Assembly: GCF_030409505.1 (NCBI RefSeq)
Contig: NZ_JAUFPZ010000002.1
Coordinates: 3,737,001 to 3,801,000 of the forward strand
Length of the DNA: 64,000 nt
Direction: 5' to 3'
DNA from: Zunongwangia endophytica
GTDB lineage: Bacteria > Bacteroidota > Bacteroidia > Flavobacteriales > Flavobacteriaceae
Notes under the pieces: model-generated
What the model was told of the DNA's origin: nothing
What the model saw: the letters and a program-made list of their open reading frames with translations, nothing else
Databases searched by the model: none
Made by a program: the position numbers and the translations under genes
Part shown: piece after piece, positions 1 through 10,414 of the stretch
Layout: every line of letters begins with the position of its first letter
Position numbering within the stretch: position 1 is the stretch's first letter

Positions 1-1878
1 ATCGGCGATAAGTTCATAAGCATATTCCGAAGGAGGAACCAATAGATTAACAGAGTTTCTCAGAGCGTACTCTCCAGGAACTACTAAACCACCTTCTGTT
101 TGGGATCTTAATCTTCTCTCTTTAACAGTTCTTCTTGTTGCTCCCAAGATACCAGTAAAGTCAATATCTTCAGTCAAATCGTGGTTGAAGTTGAGTAATA
201 AATCATAATTCATTTCTCGATAATGACCGTCATATCTACTATATTCAGACACTCCATTGCTCCCTACATTTATTCTTTCTTCACGCAGATCGGTGTAATT
301 ATCCATTGAAGCCCTTGCGGTTACGTTGAACCAGTCAGCTACTTCATAGTTAAGGTTAGCATTACCAAAAAATCTGTCTCTAACATCGGTTTCATAATTT
401 TCATATAATGTCCAGTATGGATTGTCAGTGTATTTTGGTCTAACGTTGCCATTAATAGGATCAGCCATATTCCATGTAACATTTCTTCTTGTTTCGAAAT
501 AGGCTTCTCTTTGTTTTTCAAAATCTACGTTGTTTTGATTCCATTGTCTCATACTCTGCAATATGTTCCTAGAATCATAACCAGTACCATATCTACCTTT
601 ACCAGTAGTTTTTGTGTAAGTACCTGTAACGCCAACCGTTAACTTATCTGTAAAATCATGGGAGCCGTTAAAATCTACAGTTTTACGTTTTATTTTGCTG
701 TTAGGCAGAATTCCTTCTTGTTCAAATTGTGTAAAAGAAGTTCTGAATGAGCTTTTCTCGGTTCCTCCAGATACAGAAACACTATTATTTATAGCCGCTC
801 CTGTTCGAAAAATAGATCCCGGGTCATTTTTTGAAGCGGTCCAAGGTGTCGCTTGTAAATAATTATCTGATTCAGGATAAAACGCATCCCATTGATAAAC
901 TAATAAGTTTGGATCGAATCTACCTCCGAAAGAAGCATCTTCATAGGTAGGGACTACTAGGTCGTTAGAGCCATCGCCATCAATGTCGGCATCATCGAAA
1001 TAGCCAGTCTCCCCATAATAGGCTCCATAACCTGAACCGTATTCTTTTTGGTACTTCGTAAAAGTTGACTTATCATAATTTGAAAAAGTAACTCCTGAGT
1101 TTATTGTAACTCCAATTCCTGTGCTTCTTTTTCCAGATTTCGTAGTTATAATAATAGCTCCATTGGCAGCTCTTGAGCCGTATAGTGCAGAAGCCGCTGC
1201 TCCTTTCAGTACGTTAATAGATGCTACATCATCTGGATTTATATCCATAGCTGCATTACCATAATCGTAACCACCACCTCCTGAAGCCTGTCCGTCTGCA
1301 TTAGTGTTCTGGTTACTAATAGGTACACCGTCTACAACAAACAGAGGTTGGTTGTTCCCAGTAAGAGAGGTGTATCCACGCAATATAATGTTGGATGATC
1401 CCCCTAAGCTAGAGCTCTTTTTTACATCCAGACCAGCAACTTTACCAGATAAGGAGTTAATGAAGTTTGCTTCTTTAGCAGTATTTACTTGATCTCCAGA
1501 GACCTCTTGTGTTGCGTAAGCGAGGGATTTCTTTTCTCTTGAAATTCCTAAGGCAGTTACAACTACCTCTTCAAGTTGAGATTCATCAGCCTTCATAACA
1601 ACATCGATAGTATTATTGTTGCTAATTGGGTATTCAGCGGTTTCTAAGCCTACGAAGCTGAATTCTAGAATATCTCCTGTTTCAGCTTCTAAGGAGTAAT
1701 TTCCATCAAAGTCAGTTTGTGTACCAATAGTACTTCCTTGGATGATAACGTTTACACCTGGTAATGGGATGCCGTCCTCGTCTGTTACGGTACCTGATAC
1801 CGTTTTTTCCTGCGCAAAAGTAACATGCGCAATTAACGCTAAGAATAGCGTTAAAAAACTACATAGTTTTGTGTTCAT
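1..1878 (-). CDS. SusC/RagA-family TonB-dependent outer-membrane receptor, N-terminal part (partial)
   Basis: The frame is open from an ATG to the window edge (626 codons) and the C-terminal barrel lies outside. Residues 1-22 form a signal peptide ending TFA before Gln23. A carboxypeptidase-regulatory-like beta-sandwich follows (about 26-97), then the motif LEEVVVTALG (102-111) that opens the plug domain, and a plug with the SusC-type VVDGVPI and GAAASALYGSRAANG stretches. Such proteins import oligosaccharides or peptides across the outer membrane with a SusD lipoprotein lid. A susD gene would be expected just downstream, outside the window. The substrate cannot be read from this part. It is transcribed divergently from rpsL. 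Confidence 0.93.
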   Translation of the reverse strand, partial: MNTKLCSFLTLFLALIAHVTFAQEKTVSGTVTDEDGIPLPGVNVIIQGSTIGTQTDFDGNYSLEAETGDILEFSFVGLETAEYPISNNNTIDVVMKADESQLEEVVVTALGISREKKSLAYATQEVSGDQVNTAKEANFINSLSGKVAGLDVKKSSSLGGSSNIILRGYTSLTGNNQPLFVVDGVPISNQNTNADGQASGGGGYDYGNAAMDINPDDVASINVLKGAAASALYGSRAANGAIIITTKSGKRSTGIGVTINSGVTFSNYDKSTFTKYQKEYGSGYGAYYGETGYFDDADIDGDGSNDLVVPTYEDASFGGRFDPNLLVYQWDAFYPESDNYLQATPWTASKNDPGSIFRTGAAINNSVSVSGGTEKSSFRTSFTQFEQEGILPNSKIKRKTVDFNGSHDFTDKLTVGVTGTYTKTTGKGRYGTGYDSRNILQSMRQWNQNNVDFEKQREAYFETRRNVTWNMADPINGNVRPKYTDNPYWTLYENYETDVRDRFFGNANLNYEVADWFNVTARASMDNYTDLREERINVGSNGVSEYSRYDGHYREMNYDLLLNFNHDLTEDIDFTGILGATRRTVKERRLRSQTEGGLVVPGEYALRNSVNLLVPPSEYAYELIAD

Positions 1879-2246
1879 TTTAAATTTGTTTGAATTAGCC
1901 AGCGTCAAATGTGATAATAAATAGTTAAGAAATCAAGTGTTTTGAAGGTGGTTAAATTATAGTATCGTCTATGAGCTCAGTAAAACTAAATCTATTTATC
2001 TGATTTGCAGTGTTTAGAGGAATGATGTTAAAATTAAGTTGAAATTAAATAATTAACAATCCAAACCCTAATTTAAGTTTTTTGTAACATAGATTTCATC
2101 TGATAAGAGAAAATGTTAAGAATAGTTCAATAATGCTATTTATATTATTTTGTACTCTAACTATTTGAATACTTGAAATTTATTTCTACCTTTGCGCACC
2201 TTTTAAGAGAAGGTGGTTTAAATTAATAATTATTGTAAAAGAAATT
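1879..2246. other. Divergent intergenic region between the susC-like gene and rpsL
   Basis: This AT-rich stretch of 368 bases has no credible reading frame. Its right end carries the rpsL promoter. On the minus strand I found no good TAnnTTTG box for the receptor gene, so its promoter is unplaced and may be of an alternative sigma type. Confidence 0.6.
2164..2194 (+). promoter_or_regulatory. Promoter of the str/S10/spc/alpha ribosomal cluster
   Basis: TTTG at 2164-2167 is followed after 19 nt by TACCTTTG at 2187-2194. This matches the Bacteroidota primary-sigma consensus (TTTG, about 19 nt, TAnnTTTG). The expected start point leaves a leader of roughly 45 nt before rpsL. Confidence 0.8.
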
Positions 2247-2621
2247 ATGCCAACAATTTCACAATTAGTACGAAAAGGAAGAGCCAAGATAACTAAGAAG
2301 AGTAAATCGGCTGCTTTAGATTCGTGCCCTCAAAGAAGGGGTGTTTGTACACGTGTGTACACAACTACTCCTAAGAAGCCAAACTCAGCTATGAGAAAAG
2401 TAGCTAGGGTTAGGTTAACCAATGGTAAAGAGGTGAATGCCTATATACCAGGTGAAGGTCACAATCTTCAAGAGCACTCGATAGTATTAGTTAGAGGCGG
2501 AAGGGTAAAAGATTTACCAGGTGTAAGGTATCACATTGTTCGTGGTGCTTTAGATACCGCAGGTGTTGAGGGTAGAACTCAACGTCGATCTAAGTATGGA
2601 GCAAAACGCCCTAAGAAGTAA
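2247..2621 (+). CDS. rpsL: 30S ribosomal protein S12
   Basis: S12 sits at the decoding centre of the 30S subunit and sets translational accuracy. The 124-residue length is normal. The [10 protein letters not shown] loop and the GGRVKDLPG loop are intact, with both lysines whose substitution gives streptomycin resistance in other bacteria, so the allele looks wild type. The Asp in KDLPG is the residue that RimO methylthiolates in E. coli. It is the first gene of the cluster, directly behind the mapped promoter-like sequence and 25 nt before rpsG. Confidence 0.99.
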   Translation: MPTISQLVRKGRAKITKKSKSAALDSCPQRRGVCTRVYTTTPKKPNSAMRKVARVRLTNGKEVNAYIPGEGHNLQEHSIVLVRGGRVKDLPGVRYHIVRGALDTAGVEGRTQRRSKYGAKRPKK

Positions 2622-2646
2622 TTTATTAAACTTTTAATGTAAAGAA

Positions 2647-3123
2647 ATGAGAAAAAGACAGGCTAAGAAAAGACCACTTTTGCCAGATCCTAAGTTTAAT
2701 GATCAACTTGTTACGCGTTTTGTGAACATGATGATGTGGGATGGTAAGAAATCGGTTGCCTTCAAGATTTTCTATGATGCAATTGCTATCGTAGAAGAGA
2801 AGAAGCAAGACGAAGAGAAATCTGGATTAGAAATCTGGAAAGATGCTTTGTCTAACGTAATGCCTCACGTTGAGGTGAGAAGTAGAAGAGTAGGAGGTGC
2901 AACCTTCCAAATTCCTATGCAAATTAGACCTGATAGAAAAGTGTCTACTGCAATGAAATGGCTTATTAGTTTTGCTCGTAAGAGAAATGAGAAAACTATG
3001 GCTGGTAAACTTGCTGCTGAGGTATTATCTGCGGCTAAGGAAGAAGGTGCTGCTGTGAAGAAAAGAGTGGATACTCATAAAATGGCGGAAGCAAACAAAG
3101 CATTCTCTCACTTTAGATTCTAA
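2647..3123 (+). CDS. rpsG: 30S ribosomal protein S7
   Basis: S7 nucleates assembly of the 30S head by binding the 3' major domain of 16S rRNA and lies near the E-site tRNA. The 158-residue protein starts [11 protein letters not shown] and contains the family stretch [16 protein letters not shown] followed by [15 protein letters not shown]. It lies between rpsL and fusA as in the classical str operon, with only 6 nt before fusA. In E. coli S7 represses its own operon; no comparable structure is obvious in this 25-nt rpsL-rpsG gap. Confidence 0.99.
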   Translation: MRKRQAKKRPLLPDPKFNDQLVTRFVNMMMWDGKKSVAFKIFYDAIAIVEEKKQDEEKSGLEIWKDALSNVMPHVEVRSRRVGGATFQIPMQIRPDRKVSTAMKWLISFARKRNEKTMAGKLAAEVLSAAKEEGAAVKKRVDTHKMAEANKAFSHFRF

Positions 3124-3129
3124 AATAAA

Positions 3130-5241
3130 ATGGCACAAAGAGATTTAAAATTTACAAGAAATATAGGTATTGCTGCTCATATTGATGCTGGTAAAACAAC
3201 AACAACAGAGCGTATCCTTTATTATACAGGTATCAGCCATAAAATAGGGGAGGTTCATGATGGAGCTGCTACTATGGACTGGATGGAGCAAGAGCAAGAG
3301 CGTGGTATTACTATTACTTCTGCAGCTACTCATTGTTCTTGGCCTTATAACGGTCATGAGTATATCGTGAATATTATCGATACTCCTGGTCACGTTGATT
3401 TTACAGTAGAGGTTGAGCGTTCACTTCGTGTATTAGACGGAGTTGTTGCTTTATTCTCTGCGGTTGATGGTGTAGAGCCGCAATCTGAAACTGTCTGGAG
3501 ACAAGCTGATAAGTATCATGTACCTAGATTAGGATTTGTTAATAAAATGGATCGTCAGGGTGCAGACTTCTTTAATGTTTGCCGTCAGGTGAAAGAAATG
3601 TTAGGGGGTAATCCTGTTCCATTACAAGTTCCTATCGGTGATGAGGTAGATTTCAAAGGAGTAGTTGATCTTATTTCAAAGAAAGCAATTATTTGGAATG
3701 AAGAGGATCATGGGATGACTTATGAGACTATCGATATTCCTGAGGAGCTTTTAGATGATGTTAATAAATATAGAGCAGAGCTAGTAGAGGCTGTAGCGGA
3801 ATATGATGAAGCTTTAATGGAGAAATTCTTCGAAGATGAAGATTCTATTTCTGAAGATGAGATTATTGCTGCATTGAAAGCTGCTACTTGTGATATGTCT
3901 ATCATACCAATGATGTGTGGTTCTGCATTTAAAAACAAAGGAGTTCAAGCAATGCTTGATGCGGTAATGAGATACTTGCCATCTCCAGTAGATGTAGATG
4001 CTATCGTTGGAGAGAATCCAGATACAGGTGCGGAAGAAAGCCGTAAGCCTAATGTAGATTCTCCATTCTCAGCACTAGCTTTTAAAATTGCTACAGATCC
4101 ATTTGTTGGTCGTTTAGCTTTCTTTAGAGTTTATTCTGGTACTTTAGATGCTGGATCTTATGTATTGAATGTTCGTTCTGGTAAGAAAGAACGTATTTCT
4201 AGAATCTACCAAATGCACTCTAATAAGCAAGAGCCAATCGATAAGATTGAAGCTGGAGATATTGGAGCTGCTGTTGGATTTAAAGATATTAAAACTGGGG
4301 ATACTTTAACAGATGTTAATAATCCTATTATTCTTGAGTCTATGAGTTTCCCGGCGCCAGTTATTGGTATCGCTGTGGAGCCTAAGACTAAAGCTGATGT
4401 TGATAAAATGGGTATGGCTTTAGCTAAGTTAGCTGAAGAAGATCCAACTTTCCAGGTTAAAACTGATGAGGTTTCAGGTCAAACTGTAATTTCAGGAATG
4501 GGAGAGCTTCATATTGAGATTCTTGTGGATCGTCTAAAACGAGAATTTAAAGTAGAAGTTAATGAAGGTCAGCCTCAGGTTGAATACAAAGAAACAGTAA
4601 CAAGAGTTGCAGATCATAGAGAAGTTTATAAGAAACAATCTGGTGGTCGTGGTAAATTTGCTGATATTGTTTTTGAAATGGGACCTGTAGATGAGGATTT
4701 CGAAGGTAAAGGACTTCAGTTTGTAGATAATATCAAAGGTGGTCGTATTCCTAAGGAATTTGTTCCTTCTGTTCAAAAAGGTTTCCAGGAAGCAATGAAG
4801 AATGGTCCTTTAGCAGGATTCCAAGTAGATACTTTAAAGGTAACTTTAAAGGATGGATCTTTCCACCCTGTGGATTCGGATCAGCTTTCTTTCGAATTGG
4901 CTGCAAAAATGGGATTCAAAGCTGCTGCTAAAAAAGCCGGAGCTGTAATTCTTGAGCCAGTAATGAAGATGGAAGTTGTAACTCCGGAGGAAAATATGGG
5001 TGATATTGTAGGTGACCTTAACAGAAGAAGAGGTCAGGTAAACAATATGTCTGATAGATCTGGAGCGAAAATTGTTAAAGCTGATGTTCCATTATCAGAA
5101 ATGTTCGGTTACGTAACTACATTAAGAACACTTTCTTCAGGTAGAGCAACTTCAACAATGGAATTCTCACACTATGCTGAAACTCCTTCTAATATTTCAG
5201 AAGAAGTGATTAAAGCAGCAAAAGGGGCAGCTAACGAATAA
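3130..5241 (+). CDS. fusA: Elongation factor G
   Basis: EF-G is the GTPase that drives tRNA-mRNA translocation and, with RRF, ribosome recycling. The 703-residue protein has all GTPase motifs near its N-terminus: [12 protein letters not shown] (P-loop), the RGITI switch I, DTPGHVDF and NKMD. Domains II-V follow at the usual length, including GGRGKFADI in domain IV. It sits 10 nt before rpsJ. The tuf gene that follows fusA in Proteobacteria is absent here, which is usual for Bacteroidota. Confidence 0.99.
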   Translation: MAQRDLKFTRNIGIAAHIDAGKTTTTERILYYTGISHKIGEVHDGAATMDWMEQEQERGITITSAATHCSWPYNGHEYIVNIIDTPGHVDFTVEVERSLRVLDGVVALFSAVDGVEPQSETVWRQADKYHVPRLGFVNKMDRQGADFFNVCRQVKEMLGGNPVPLQVPIGDEVDFKGVVDLISKKAIIWNEEDHGMTYETIDIPEELLDDVNKYRAELVEAVAEYDEALMEKFFEDEDSISEDEIIAALKAATCDMSIIPMMCGSAFKNKGVQAMLDAVMRYLPSPVDVDAIVGENPDTGAEESRKPNVDSPFSALAFKIATDPFVGRLAFFRVYSGTLDAGSYVLNVRSGKKERISRIYQMHSNKQEPIDKIEAGDIGAAVGFKDIKTGDTLTDVNNPIILESMSFPAPVIGIAVEPKTKADVDKMGMALAKLAEEDPTFQVKTDEVSGQTVISGMGELHIEILVDRLKREFKVEVNEGQPQVEYKETVTRVADHREVYKKQSGGRGKFADIVFEMGPVDEDFEGKGLQFVDNIKGGRIPKEFVPSVQKGFQEAMKNGPLAGFQVDTLKVTLKDGSFHPVDSDQLSFELAAKMGFKAAAKKAGAVILEPVMKMEVVTPEENMGDIVGDLNRRRGQVNNMSDRSGAKIVKADVPLSEMFGYVTTLRTLSSGRATSTMEFSHYAETPSNISEEVIKAAKGAANE

Positions 5242-5251
5242 TATTAGGGTA

Positions 5252-5557
5252 ATGAGTCAAAAAATCAGAATAAAATTAAAATCCTACGATCATAATTTAG
5301 TAGATAAATCTGCTGAGAAGATTGTAAAGACAGTTAAAACTACAGGAGCTGTTGTAACTGGACCAATTCCACTTCCAACACATAAAAAAGTATTTACTGT
5401 TTTAAGATCTCCTCACGTAAATAAAAAATCCAGAGAACAATTTGAATTAAGTTCTTATAAGAGATTATTAGATATCTACAGTTCTTCTTCTAAAACTATT
5501 GATGCTTTAATGAAATTAGAGCTTCCTAGTGGTGTAGAAGTAGAGATCAAAGTGTGA
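5252..5557 (+). CDS. rpsJ: 30S ribosomal protein S10
   Basis: S10 is a head protein of the 30S subunit and, as NusE with NusB, takes part in transcription antitermination. The 101-residue sequence begins [18 protein letters not shown] and contains the loop [31 protein letters not shown] region that is the family hallmark. It ends the str part of the run and is followed by a 140-nt spacer with a terminator-like hairpin before rplC, so it may be uncoupled from the downstream S10 genes. Confidence 0.99.
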   Translation: MSQKIRIKLKSYDHNLVDKSAEKIVKTVKTTGAVVTGPIPLPTHKKVFTVLRSPHVNKKSREQFELSSYKRLLDIYSSSSKTIDALMKLELPSGVEVEIKV

Positions 5558-5597
5558 TCTAAATTAATAAACCTCCTAGTATATATAGTAGGTAAAA

Positions 5598-5673
5598 TGT
5601 CCGGCGCGTTTCGCAATGGAAAAACGGGAAAGATACATTCAGGACAGGAAGTATTTTTCTGTCCTGTTTTTTT
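5598..5673 (+). promoter_or_regulatory. Candidate attenuator or ribosomal-protein leader upstream of rplC
   Basis: Within the 140-nt rpsJ-rplC spacer a strong stem CAGGACAG/CTGTCCTG (5640-5647 with 5659-5666) is followed by seven Ts. TGTCC at 5598-5602 could instead pair with GGACA at 5642-5646, the left arm of the stem, giving an alternative fold, although the pairing is only 5 bp. The structure stands in the middle of co-directional essential ribosomal genes, so conditional read-through is more sensible than absolute termination. L4, encoded downstream, controls the S10 operon by attenuation in E. coli, but no homology to that leader is claimed. Confidence 0.5.
5640..5673 (+). terminator. 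Intrinsic-terminator-like hairpin between rpsJ and rplC
   Basis: An 8-bp perfect stem with an 11-nt loop is followed by TTTTTTT. It is 25 nt before the rplC start. It could end str-operon transcripts or act as an attenuator for the S10 operon. Confidence 0.65.
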
Positions 5674-5697
5674 ATAAATTAATAATAATTAATAATT

Positions 5698-6309
5698 ATG
5701 TCTGGGTTAATAGGAAAAAAAATAGGCATGACTAGTATTTTCGACGAAAATGGAAAAAACATTCCATGTACCGTTATAGAAGCTGGTCCATGTGTAATTA
5801 CCCAAGTCAGAACCAATGAGGTTGACGGGTACGAAGCACTTCAACTTGGTTTCGATGACAAAAAGACTGCAAACAAAGCTGCTACAGGGCATGCTAAGAA
5901 AGCGGGAGTTGCTGCAAAGCATAGAGTCGTTGAATTCCAAGGATTTGAAGGAGATTACAAATTAGGTGATACTATAAATGTTGAGCATTTCACTGAAGGT
6001 GAATTTGTTGATGTTTCAGGTATCTCTAAAGGTAAAGGTTTCCAGGGAGTTGTGAAAAGACATGGCTTTGGTGGGGTAGGACAAGCTACTCACGGGCAAC
6101 ATAACCGTCTAAGAGCTCCTGGTTCTATTGGTGCTGCATCTTATCCTGCACGTGTATTTAAAGGTATGCGTATGGCCGGAAGAATGGGTGGCGAAAAAGT
6201 AAAAGTTGAAAACCTTAGAGTTTTAAAGGTGGTAGCTGAGAAAAATCTTTTAGTTGTTAAAGGATGTGTTCCGGGACACAAAAACTCTTATGTAATCATT
6301 AGAAAGTAA
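5698..6309 (+). CDS. rplC: 50S ribosomal protein L3
   Basis: L3 binds 23S rRNA early in 50S assembly and reaches close to the peptidyl-transferase centre. The 203-residue protein starts [19 protein letters not shown] and has the conserved stretches [14 protein letters not shown], and [15 protein letters not shown] followed by RMAGRMG. It is the first gene of the S10-operon part, after the long structured spacer, and its stop codon overlaps the rplD start by one base (TAATG), so the two are translationally coupled. Confidence 0.99.
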   Translation: MSGLIGKKIGMTSIFDENGKNIPCTVIEAGPCVITQVRTNEVDGYEALQLGFDDKKTANKAATGHAKKAGVAAKHRVVEFQGFEGDYKLGDTINVEHFTEGEFVDVSGISKGKGFQGVVKRHGFGGVGQATHGQHNRLRAPGSIGAASYPARVFKGMRMAGRMGGEKVKVENLRVLKVVAEKNLLVVKGCVPGHKNSYVIIRK

Positions 6310-6935
6310 TGGAAGTAGCAGTTTTAGATATTAAAGGAAAAGAAACAGGTAGAAAGATCGATCTTTCTGATGCTGTTTTCGGAATAGAGCCTAACGAGCA
6401 TGCTATTTATCTTGATGTTAAGCAATACTTAGCAAATCAAAGACAAGGTACTCACAAGGCGAAAGAGCGTGCTGAAATAACTGGATCTACACGTAAGATC
6501 AAAAAACAAAAGGGAACAGGTACAGCCAGAGCTGGTAGTATCAAATCTCCTGTTTTTAGAGGTGGTGGTAGAATTTTTGGTCCTCGCCCAAGAAATTACG
6601 GTTTTAAATTGAATAAAACCTTAAAGCGTTTAGCTAGAAAATCAGCTTTATCTCTTAAAGCGAATGATAATGCTATTACGGTTGTTGAAGATTTTTCTTT
6701 CGATACTCCAAAGACTAAAAACTTTATTGAAGTTTTGAAAGCCATTGGTATTCAGGAGAAAAAATCTCTTATAGTGTTGGGTGAGTCAAATAAAAACGTA
6801 TATTTGTCGTCACGTAATTTAAAAGGCTCTGAAGTTGTAAGTATTTCAGAATTAAGTACTTACAAGATATTAAACGCAAATAGTGTTGTGTTTATAGAAG
6901 GGTCTCTAGAAGGATTAGAGTCGAATTTAAGTTAA
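6309..6935 (+). CDS. rplD: 50S ribosomal protein L4
   Basis: L4 lines the constriction of the peptide exit tunnel with L22. In E. coli it also represses the S10 operon. The 208-residue sequence has the tunnel-loop region with [13 protein letters not shown] and [14 protein letters not shown]. It overlaps rplC by one base and directly abuts rplW. The structured spacer upstream of rplC would be the natural place for L4-type feedback, but that is inference only. Confidence 0.99.
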   Translation: MEVAVLDIKGKETGRKIDLSDAVFGIEPNEHAIYLDVKQYLANQRQGTHKAKERAEITGSTRKIKKQKGTGTARAGSIKSPVFRGGGRIFGPRPRNYGFKLNKTLKRLARKSALSLKANDNAITVVEDFSFDTPKTKNFIEVLKAIGIQEKKSLIVLGESNKNVYLSSRNLKGSEVVSISELSTYKILNANSVVFIEGSLEGLESNLS

Positions 6936-7235
6936 ATGAGCGTTATGAGTATCTTAATTAAACCGATTATTACGGAAAAAGCTACCGCGGAAAGTGAACT
7001 TAGAAACTGTTTCTCTTTTGAGGTAAGTAATAAGGCGAATAAGATTGAAATTAAAGATGCAGTTGAGTCTGCTTATGGTGTTTCAGTAACTTCTGTTCGT
7101 ACGATAAATGTCCGCCCAGATCGAAAAACTAGATTTACAAAATCTGGTATGATCACTGGTAAAACTAAGGCTTACAAAAAAGCTATGGTACAGGTGGCGG
7201 AAGGTGAAACTATTGATTTATATAGTAATCTTTAA
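6936..7235 (+). CDS. rplW: 50S ribosomal protein L23
   Basis: L23 lies at the mouth of the exit tunnel and is the docking site of trigger factor and SRP in well-studied bacteria. The 99-residue protein contains LIKPIITEKAT near the start and VRTINVRPDRKTRF, typical of the family. The first ATG directly follows the rplD stop; a second in-frame ATG three codons later (MSILIKP) is an equally plausible start. Confidence 0.98.
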   Translation: MSVMSILIKPIITEKATAESELRNCFSFEVSNKANKIEIKDAVESAYGVSVTSVRTINVRPDRKTRFTKSGMITGKTKAYKKAMVQVAEGETIDLYSNL

Positions 7236-7244
7236 GACTAAACA

Positions 7245-8072
7245 ATGTCAGTAAGAAAATTAAAACCAATTACTCCTGGTCAGCGTTTTAGAGTAGTTAA
7301 TGGGTTTGACGCCATTACTACTGATAAGCCGGAGAAGTCTTTACTTGCTCCGATCAAAAAATCAGGTGGTAGAAACAGTCAAGGAAAAATGACCATGCGC
7401 TATAAAGGTGGTGGTCATAAGAGACGTTACAGAATTGTAGACTTCAAGCGAGAAAAGCATGGAGTACCTGCAACTGTAGCTTCGATTGAGTATGATCCAA
7501 ACAGAACGGCCTTTATCGCTTTATTGAATTATCAGGATGGTGAAAAAAGGTATGTTATTGCTCAGAATGGTCTTCAGGTAGGTCAAAATATAGTTTCGTC
7601 TAACGAAGCTTCTGCTCCTGAAATTGGTAACGCAATGCCGTTAGCAAATATACCATTGGGTACCATTATTTCTTGTATCGAGTTGAGAGCTGGTCAAGGA
7701 GCTGTTATGGCGAGAAGTGCTGGAGCATTCGCTCAGTTGTTAGCAAGAGAAGGAAAGTATGCGACTGTAAAGTTGCCTTCTGGAGAAATCAGAAGAATTC
7801 TTTCTGTTTGTTTAGCAACAATTGGTGCTGTGTCTAATAGTGATCATCAGCTTCAAATTTCTGGTAAGGCCGGTAGAAAACGCTGGTTAGGTATCAGACC
7901 AAGAACAAGACCTGTAGTGATGAACCCAGTCGATCACCCAATGGGTGGTGGTGAAGGTAGAGCATCAGGAGGTCACCCACGTTCAAGAAAAGGTTTGCCT
8001 GCTAAAGGTTTCAAAACCCGTTCTAGAACAAAAGCGAGTAATAAATATATTGTAGAACGTAGAAAGAAATAA
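7245..8072 (+). CDS. rplB: 50S ribosomal protein L2
   Basis: L2 is a primary 23S rRNA binder needed for subunit association and peptidyl-transferase activity. The 275-residue length is normal. The sequence carries [20 protein letters not shown] near the N-terminus and the C-terminal signature [13 protein letters not shown] with the conserved functionally important His. It is 9 nt behind rplW and 6 nt before rpsS in the standard S10-operon order. Confidence 0.99.
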   Translation: MSVRKLKPITPGQRFRVVNGFDAITTDKPEKSLLAPIKKSGGRNSQGKMTMRYKGGGHKRRYRIVDFKREKHGVPATVASIEYDPNRTAFIALLNYQDGEKRYVIAQNGLQVGQNIVSSNEASAPEIGNAMPLANIPLGTIISCIELRAGQGAVMARSAGAFAQLLAREGKYATVKLPSGEIRRILSVCLATIGAVSNSDHQLQISGKAGRKRWLGIRPRTRPVVMNPVDHPMGGGEGRASGGHPRSRKGLPAKGFKTRSRTKASNKYIVERRKK

Positions 8073-8078
8073 TAGAGT

Positions 8079-8357
8079 ATGGCACGTTCATTAAAAAAAG
8101 GACCTTTCGTTCACTATAAATTAGAGAAAAAGGTAGCTGATAACGTAGATTCTGGAAAAAAAGCGGTGATTAAGACTTGGTCTAGAGCCTCGATGATTAC
8201 TCCAGACTTCGTAGGACAAACAATAGCTGTTCATAACGGTAAACAATTTGTTCCTGTTTATGTTACTGAGAATATGGTAGGTCATAAATTAGGTGAATTT
8301 TCACCAACACGTTCTTTTAGAGGGCATGCTGGTGCTAAAAATAAAGGTAGAAAATAA
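8079..8357 (+). CDS. rpsS: 30S ribosomal protein S19
   Basis: S19 forms a head heterodimer with S13 near the A-site. The 92-residue protein begins [18 protein letters not shown] and contains [14 protein letters not shown] and the signature [22 protein letters not shown] stretch. The position between rplB and rplV is canonical. Confidence 0.99.
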   Translation: MARSLKKGPFVHYKLEKKVADNVDSGKKAVIKTWSRASMITPDFVGQTIAVHNGKQFVPVYVTENMVGHKLGEFSPTRSFRGHAGAKNKGRK

Positions 8358-8365
8358 TTGAAGCT

Positions 8366-8773
8366 ATGGGAGTTCGTAAAAAAGAAAGAGCAGAGCAAAT
8401 AAAAGAAGCTAAGAAGCACATGGCTTTTGCTAAGTTGAATAACTGCCCTACTTCACCTAGAAAAATGCGATTAGTTGCAGATTTAGTAAGAGGTGAAAAA
8501 GTAGAAAAAGCGCTTCAAATTTTAAAATTCAATCAAAAAGAAGCTTCTTCTCGTTTAGAGAAATTGTTATTATCTGCTATTGCAAATTGGCAGGCTAAGA
8601 ATGAAGATGCTAGTATTGAAGATGCTGAATTAGTTGTGAAAGAGATTCGTGTTGACGGTGGAAGTATGTTAAAAAGACTTCGTCCAGCGCCACAGGGTCG
8701 TGCACATAGAATTAGAAAGAGATCCAATCACGTAACATTAGTGCTTGGCGAAAAAAATAATACACAAAGCTAA
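8366..8773 (+). CDS. rplV: 50S ribosomal protein L22
   Basis: L22 lines the exit tunnel opposite L4 and is a site of macrolide-resistance mutations elsewhere. The core contains [17 protein letters not shown] and the C-terminal beta-hairpin region [19 protein letters not shown]. At 135 residues it is longer than the roughly 110 of E. coli because of a charged N-terminal extension (about 20 residues, [18 protein letters not shown]), common in Bacteroidota relatives. It lies 7 nt before rpsC. Confidence 0.98.
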   Translation: MGVRKKERAEQIKEAKKHMAFAKLNNCPTSPRKMRLVADLVRGEKVEKALQILKFNQKEASSRLEKLLLSAIANWQAKNEDASIEDAELVVKEIRVDGGSMLKRLRPAPQGRAHRIRKRSNHVTLVLGEKNNTQS

Positions 8774-8780
8774 GAAGAGT

Positions 8781-9497
8781 ATGGGACAGAAAACAAATCC
8801 AATCGGTAATCGCCTTGGTATCATAAGAGGATGGGAATCCAACTGGTACGGAGGAAATGACTACGGTGATAAATTAGCCGAAGACGATAAGATTAGAAAG
8901 TACATCCATGCTCGCCTCTCTAAAGCGAGTGTATCTAGGGTAATCATTGAGCGTACCCTTAAGCTTGTAACCGTTACTATCACTACTGCTAGACCTGGTA
9001 TTATTATCGGGAAAGGTGGTCAAGAGGTAGACAAGCTTAAAGAAGAGCTTAAGAAGATCACAGACAAAGAAGTTCAGATCAACATCTTTGAAATTAAGAG
9101 ACCAGAACTTGATGCTCACTTAGTGGGTGCAAGTGTAGCAAGACAGATAGAGAATAGAATCTCTTACCGTCGTGCTATAAAAATGGCTATTGCGGCTGCA
9201 ATGAGAATGAATGCGGAAGGTATAAAAATCGAAATTTCAGGTCGTTTAAACGGAGCTGAGATGGCGCGTTCAGAATCTTACAAAGATGGAAGAATTCCTT
9301 TGTCTACTTTTAGGGCCGATATTGATTATGCTTTAGTTGAAGCTCATACTACTTATGGTAGATTGGGAGTTAAAGTATGGATCATGAAAGGTGAGGTTTA
9401 CGGAAAGAGAGAACTATCTCCGCTTGTTGGTTTAGCTAAGAAGCAAGGTGGTAAAGGTTCCGCACGAGGTGGTAATAAATCACGTCGTAGAAAGTAA
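8781..9497 (+). CDS. rpsC: 30S ribosomal protein S3
   Basis: S3 forms part of the mRNA entry channel and its helicase. I place the start at the ATG giving [18 protein letters not shown], the invariant N-terminus of the family; an upstream in-frame ATG would overlap rplV and add a 12-residue tail with no counterpart. The KH domain shows the GXXG loop in [14 protein letters not shown]. The resulting 238-residue protein has a basic C-terminal tail. Confidence 0.98.
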   Translation: MGQKTNPIGNRLGIIRGWESNWYGGNDYGDKLAEDDKIRKYIHARLSKASVSRVIIERTLKLVTVTITTARPGIIIGKGGQEVDKLKEELKKITDKEVQINIFEIKRPELDAHLVGASVARQIENRISYRRAIKMAIAAAMRMNAEGIKIEISGRLNGAEMARSESYKDGRIPLSTFRADIDYALVEAHTTYGRLGVKVWIMKGEVYGKRELSPLVGLAKKQGGKGSARGGNKSRRRK

Positions 9498-9514
9498 TTT
9501 TAAAGTAAAAGAAA

Positions 9515-9934
9515 ATGTTACAACCTAAAAGAACGAAATATCGTAAGCAACAGAAGGGACGCATGAAAGGTTTGGCCCAAAGAGGTACTCGCCTTTCAAA
9601 TGGAACTTTCGGTATCAAGTCACTTGATTCCAGTTTCATTACAGCTCGTCAAATAGAAGCTGCTCGTATTGCTGCTACCCGTTATATGAAAAGAGAAGGT
9701 TCTATCTGGATTAAAATTTTCCCAGATAAGCCTATCACTAAGAAACCTCTAGAGGTTCGTATGGGTAAAGGTAAAGGTGCTGTGGAATATTGGGCTGCTG
9801 TTGTAAAGCCTGGAAGAATAATGTTCGAAATTGGTGGTGTGCCTATGGCGACTGCTAAAGAAGCATTACGTCTTGCAGCGCAGAAACTTCCTGTGAGAAC
9901 AAAATTTATCGTAGCTAGAGATTATCAAGAATAA
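9515..9934 (+). CDS. rplP: 50S ribosomal protein L16
   Basis: L16 contacts the A-site tRNA elbow and organises the 23S A-site region. The 139-residue sequence begins [19 protein letters not shown] and carries [20 protein letters not shown], the family signature. The order rpsC-rplP-rpmC-rpsQ is the standard one. Confidence 0.99.
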   Translation: MLQPKRTKYRKQQKGRMKGLAQRGTRLSNGTFGIKSLDSSFITARQIEAARIAATRYMKREGSIWIKIFPDKPITKKPLEVRMGKGKGAVEYWAAVVKPGRIMFEIGGVPMATAKEALRLAAQKLPVRTKFIVARDYQE

Positions 9935-9944
9935 TTTTTGAATT

Positions 9945-10136
9945 ATGAAACAATCAGAAGTAAAAGAATTATCTGTTGCAGAATTGCAGGAAGAGCTTGG
10001 TAAATCTCGTAAAGCATATGCAGATTTAAAAATGGCTCACGCTGTTTCGCCATTGGAGAACCCAATGCAGTTAAGAACTGCAAGGAAGAGTATAGCGAGA
10101 TTAGCTACCGAGTTAACTAAAAGAGAACAACAATAA
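9945..10136 (+). CDS. rpmC: 50S ribosomal protein L29
   Basis: L29 is a small two-helix protein at the tunnel exit beside L23. The 63-residue protein begins MKQSEVKELSVAELQEEL and has the helix-turn-helix hairpin with NPMQLRTARKSIARLATEL, matching the family. It lies 10 nt after rplP. Confidence 0.97.
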   Translation: MKQSEVKELSVAELQEELGKSRKAYADLKMAHAVSPLENPMQLRTARKSIARLATELTKREQQ

Positions 10137-10154
10137 GTGTTATTCTGCTGAAAG

Positions 10155-10412
10155 ATGGAAAAAAGAAATTTAAGAAAAGAGCGAATAGGTGTAGTTACTA
10201 GTAACAAAATGCAGAAATCAATTGTGGTTTCTGAAGTTAAAAAGGTAAAACACCCTATGTACGGAAAGTTCGTATTGAAAACTAAGAAGTACGTAGCTCA
10301 CGACGAAACAAACGACTGCAACGAAGGTGATACTGTTAGGATCATGGAAACAAGACCTATGAGTAAATCTAAATGTTGGAGATTAGTAGAAATAATTGAA
10401 AGAGCGAAGTAA
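10155..10412 (+). CDS. rpsQ: 30S ribosomal protein S17
   Basis: S17 is a primary binder of the 16S 5' domain with an OB fold. The 85-residue sequence begins [20 protein letters not shown] and has [11 protein letters not shown] and [19 protein letters not shown], all diagnostic. Only 2 nt separate it from rplN. Confidence 0.99.
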   Translation: MEKRNLRKERIGVVTSNKMQKSIVVSEVKKVKHPMYGKFVLKTKKYVAHDETNDCNEGDTVRIMETRPMSKSKCWRLVEIIERAK

Positions 10413-10414
10413 TT

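Noticed and set aside
8745..8780. N-terminal extension of S3 from an upstream ATG
   Set aside because: It would overlap rplV and precede the invariant MGQKTNPIG start.
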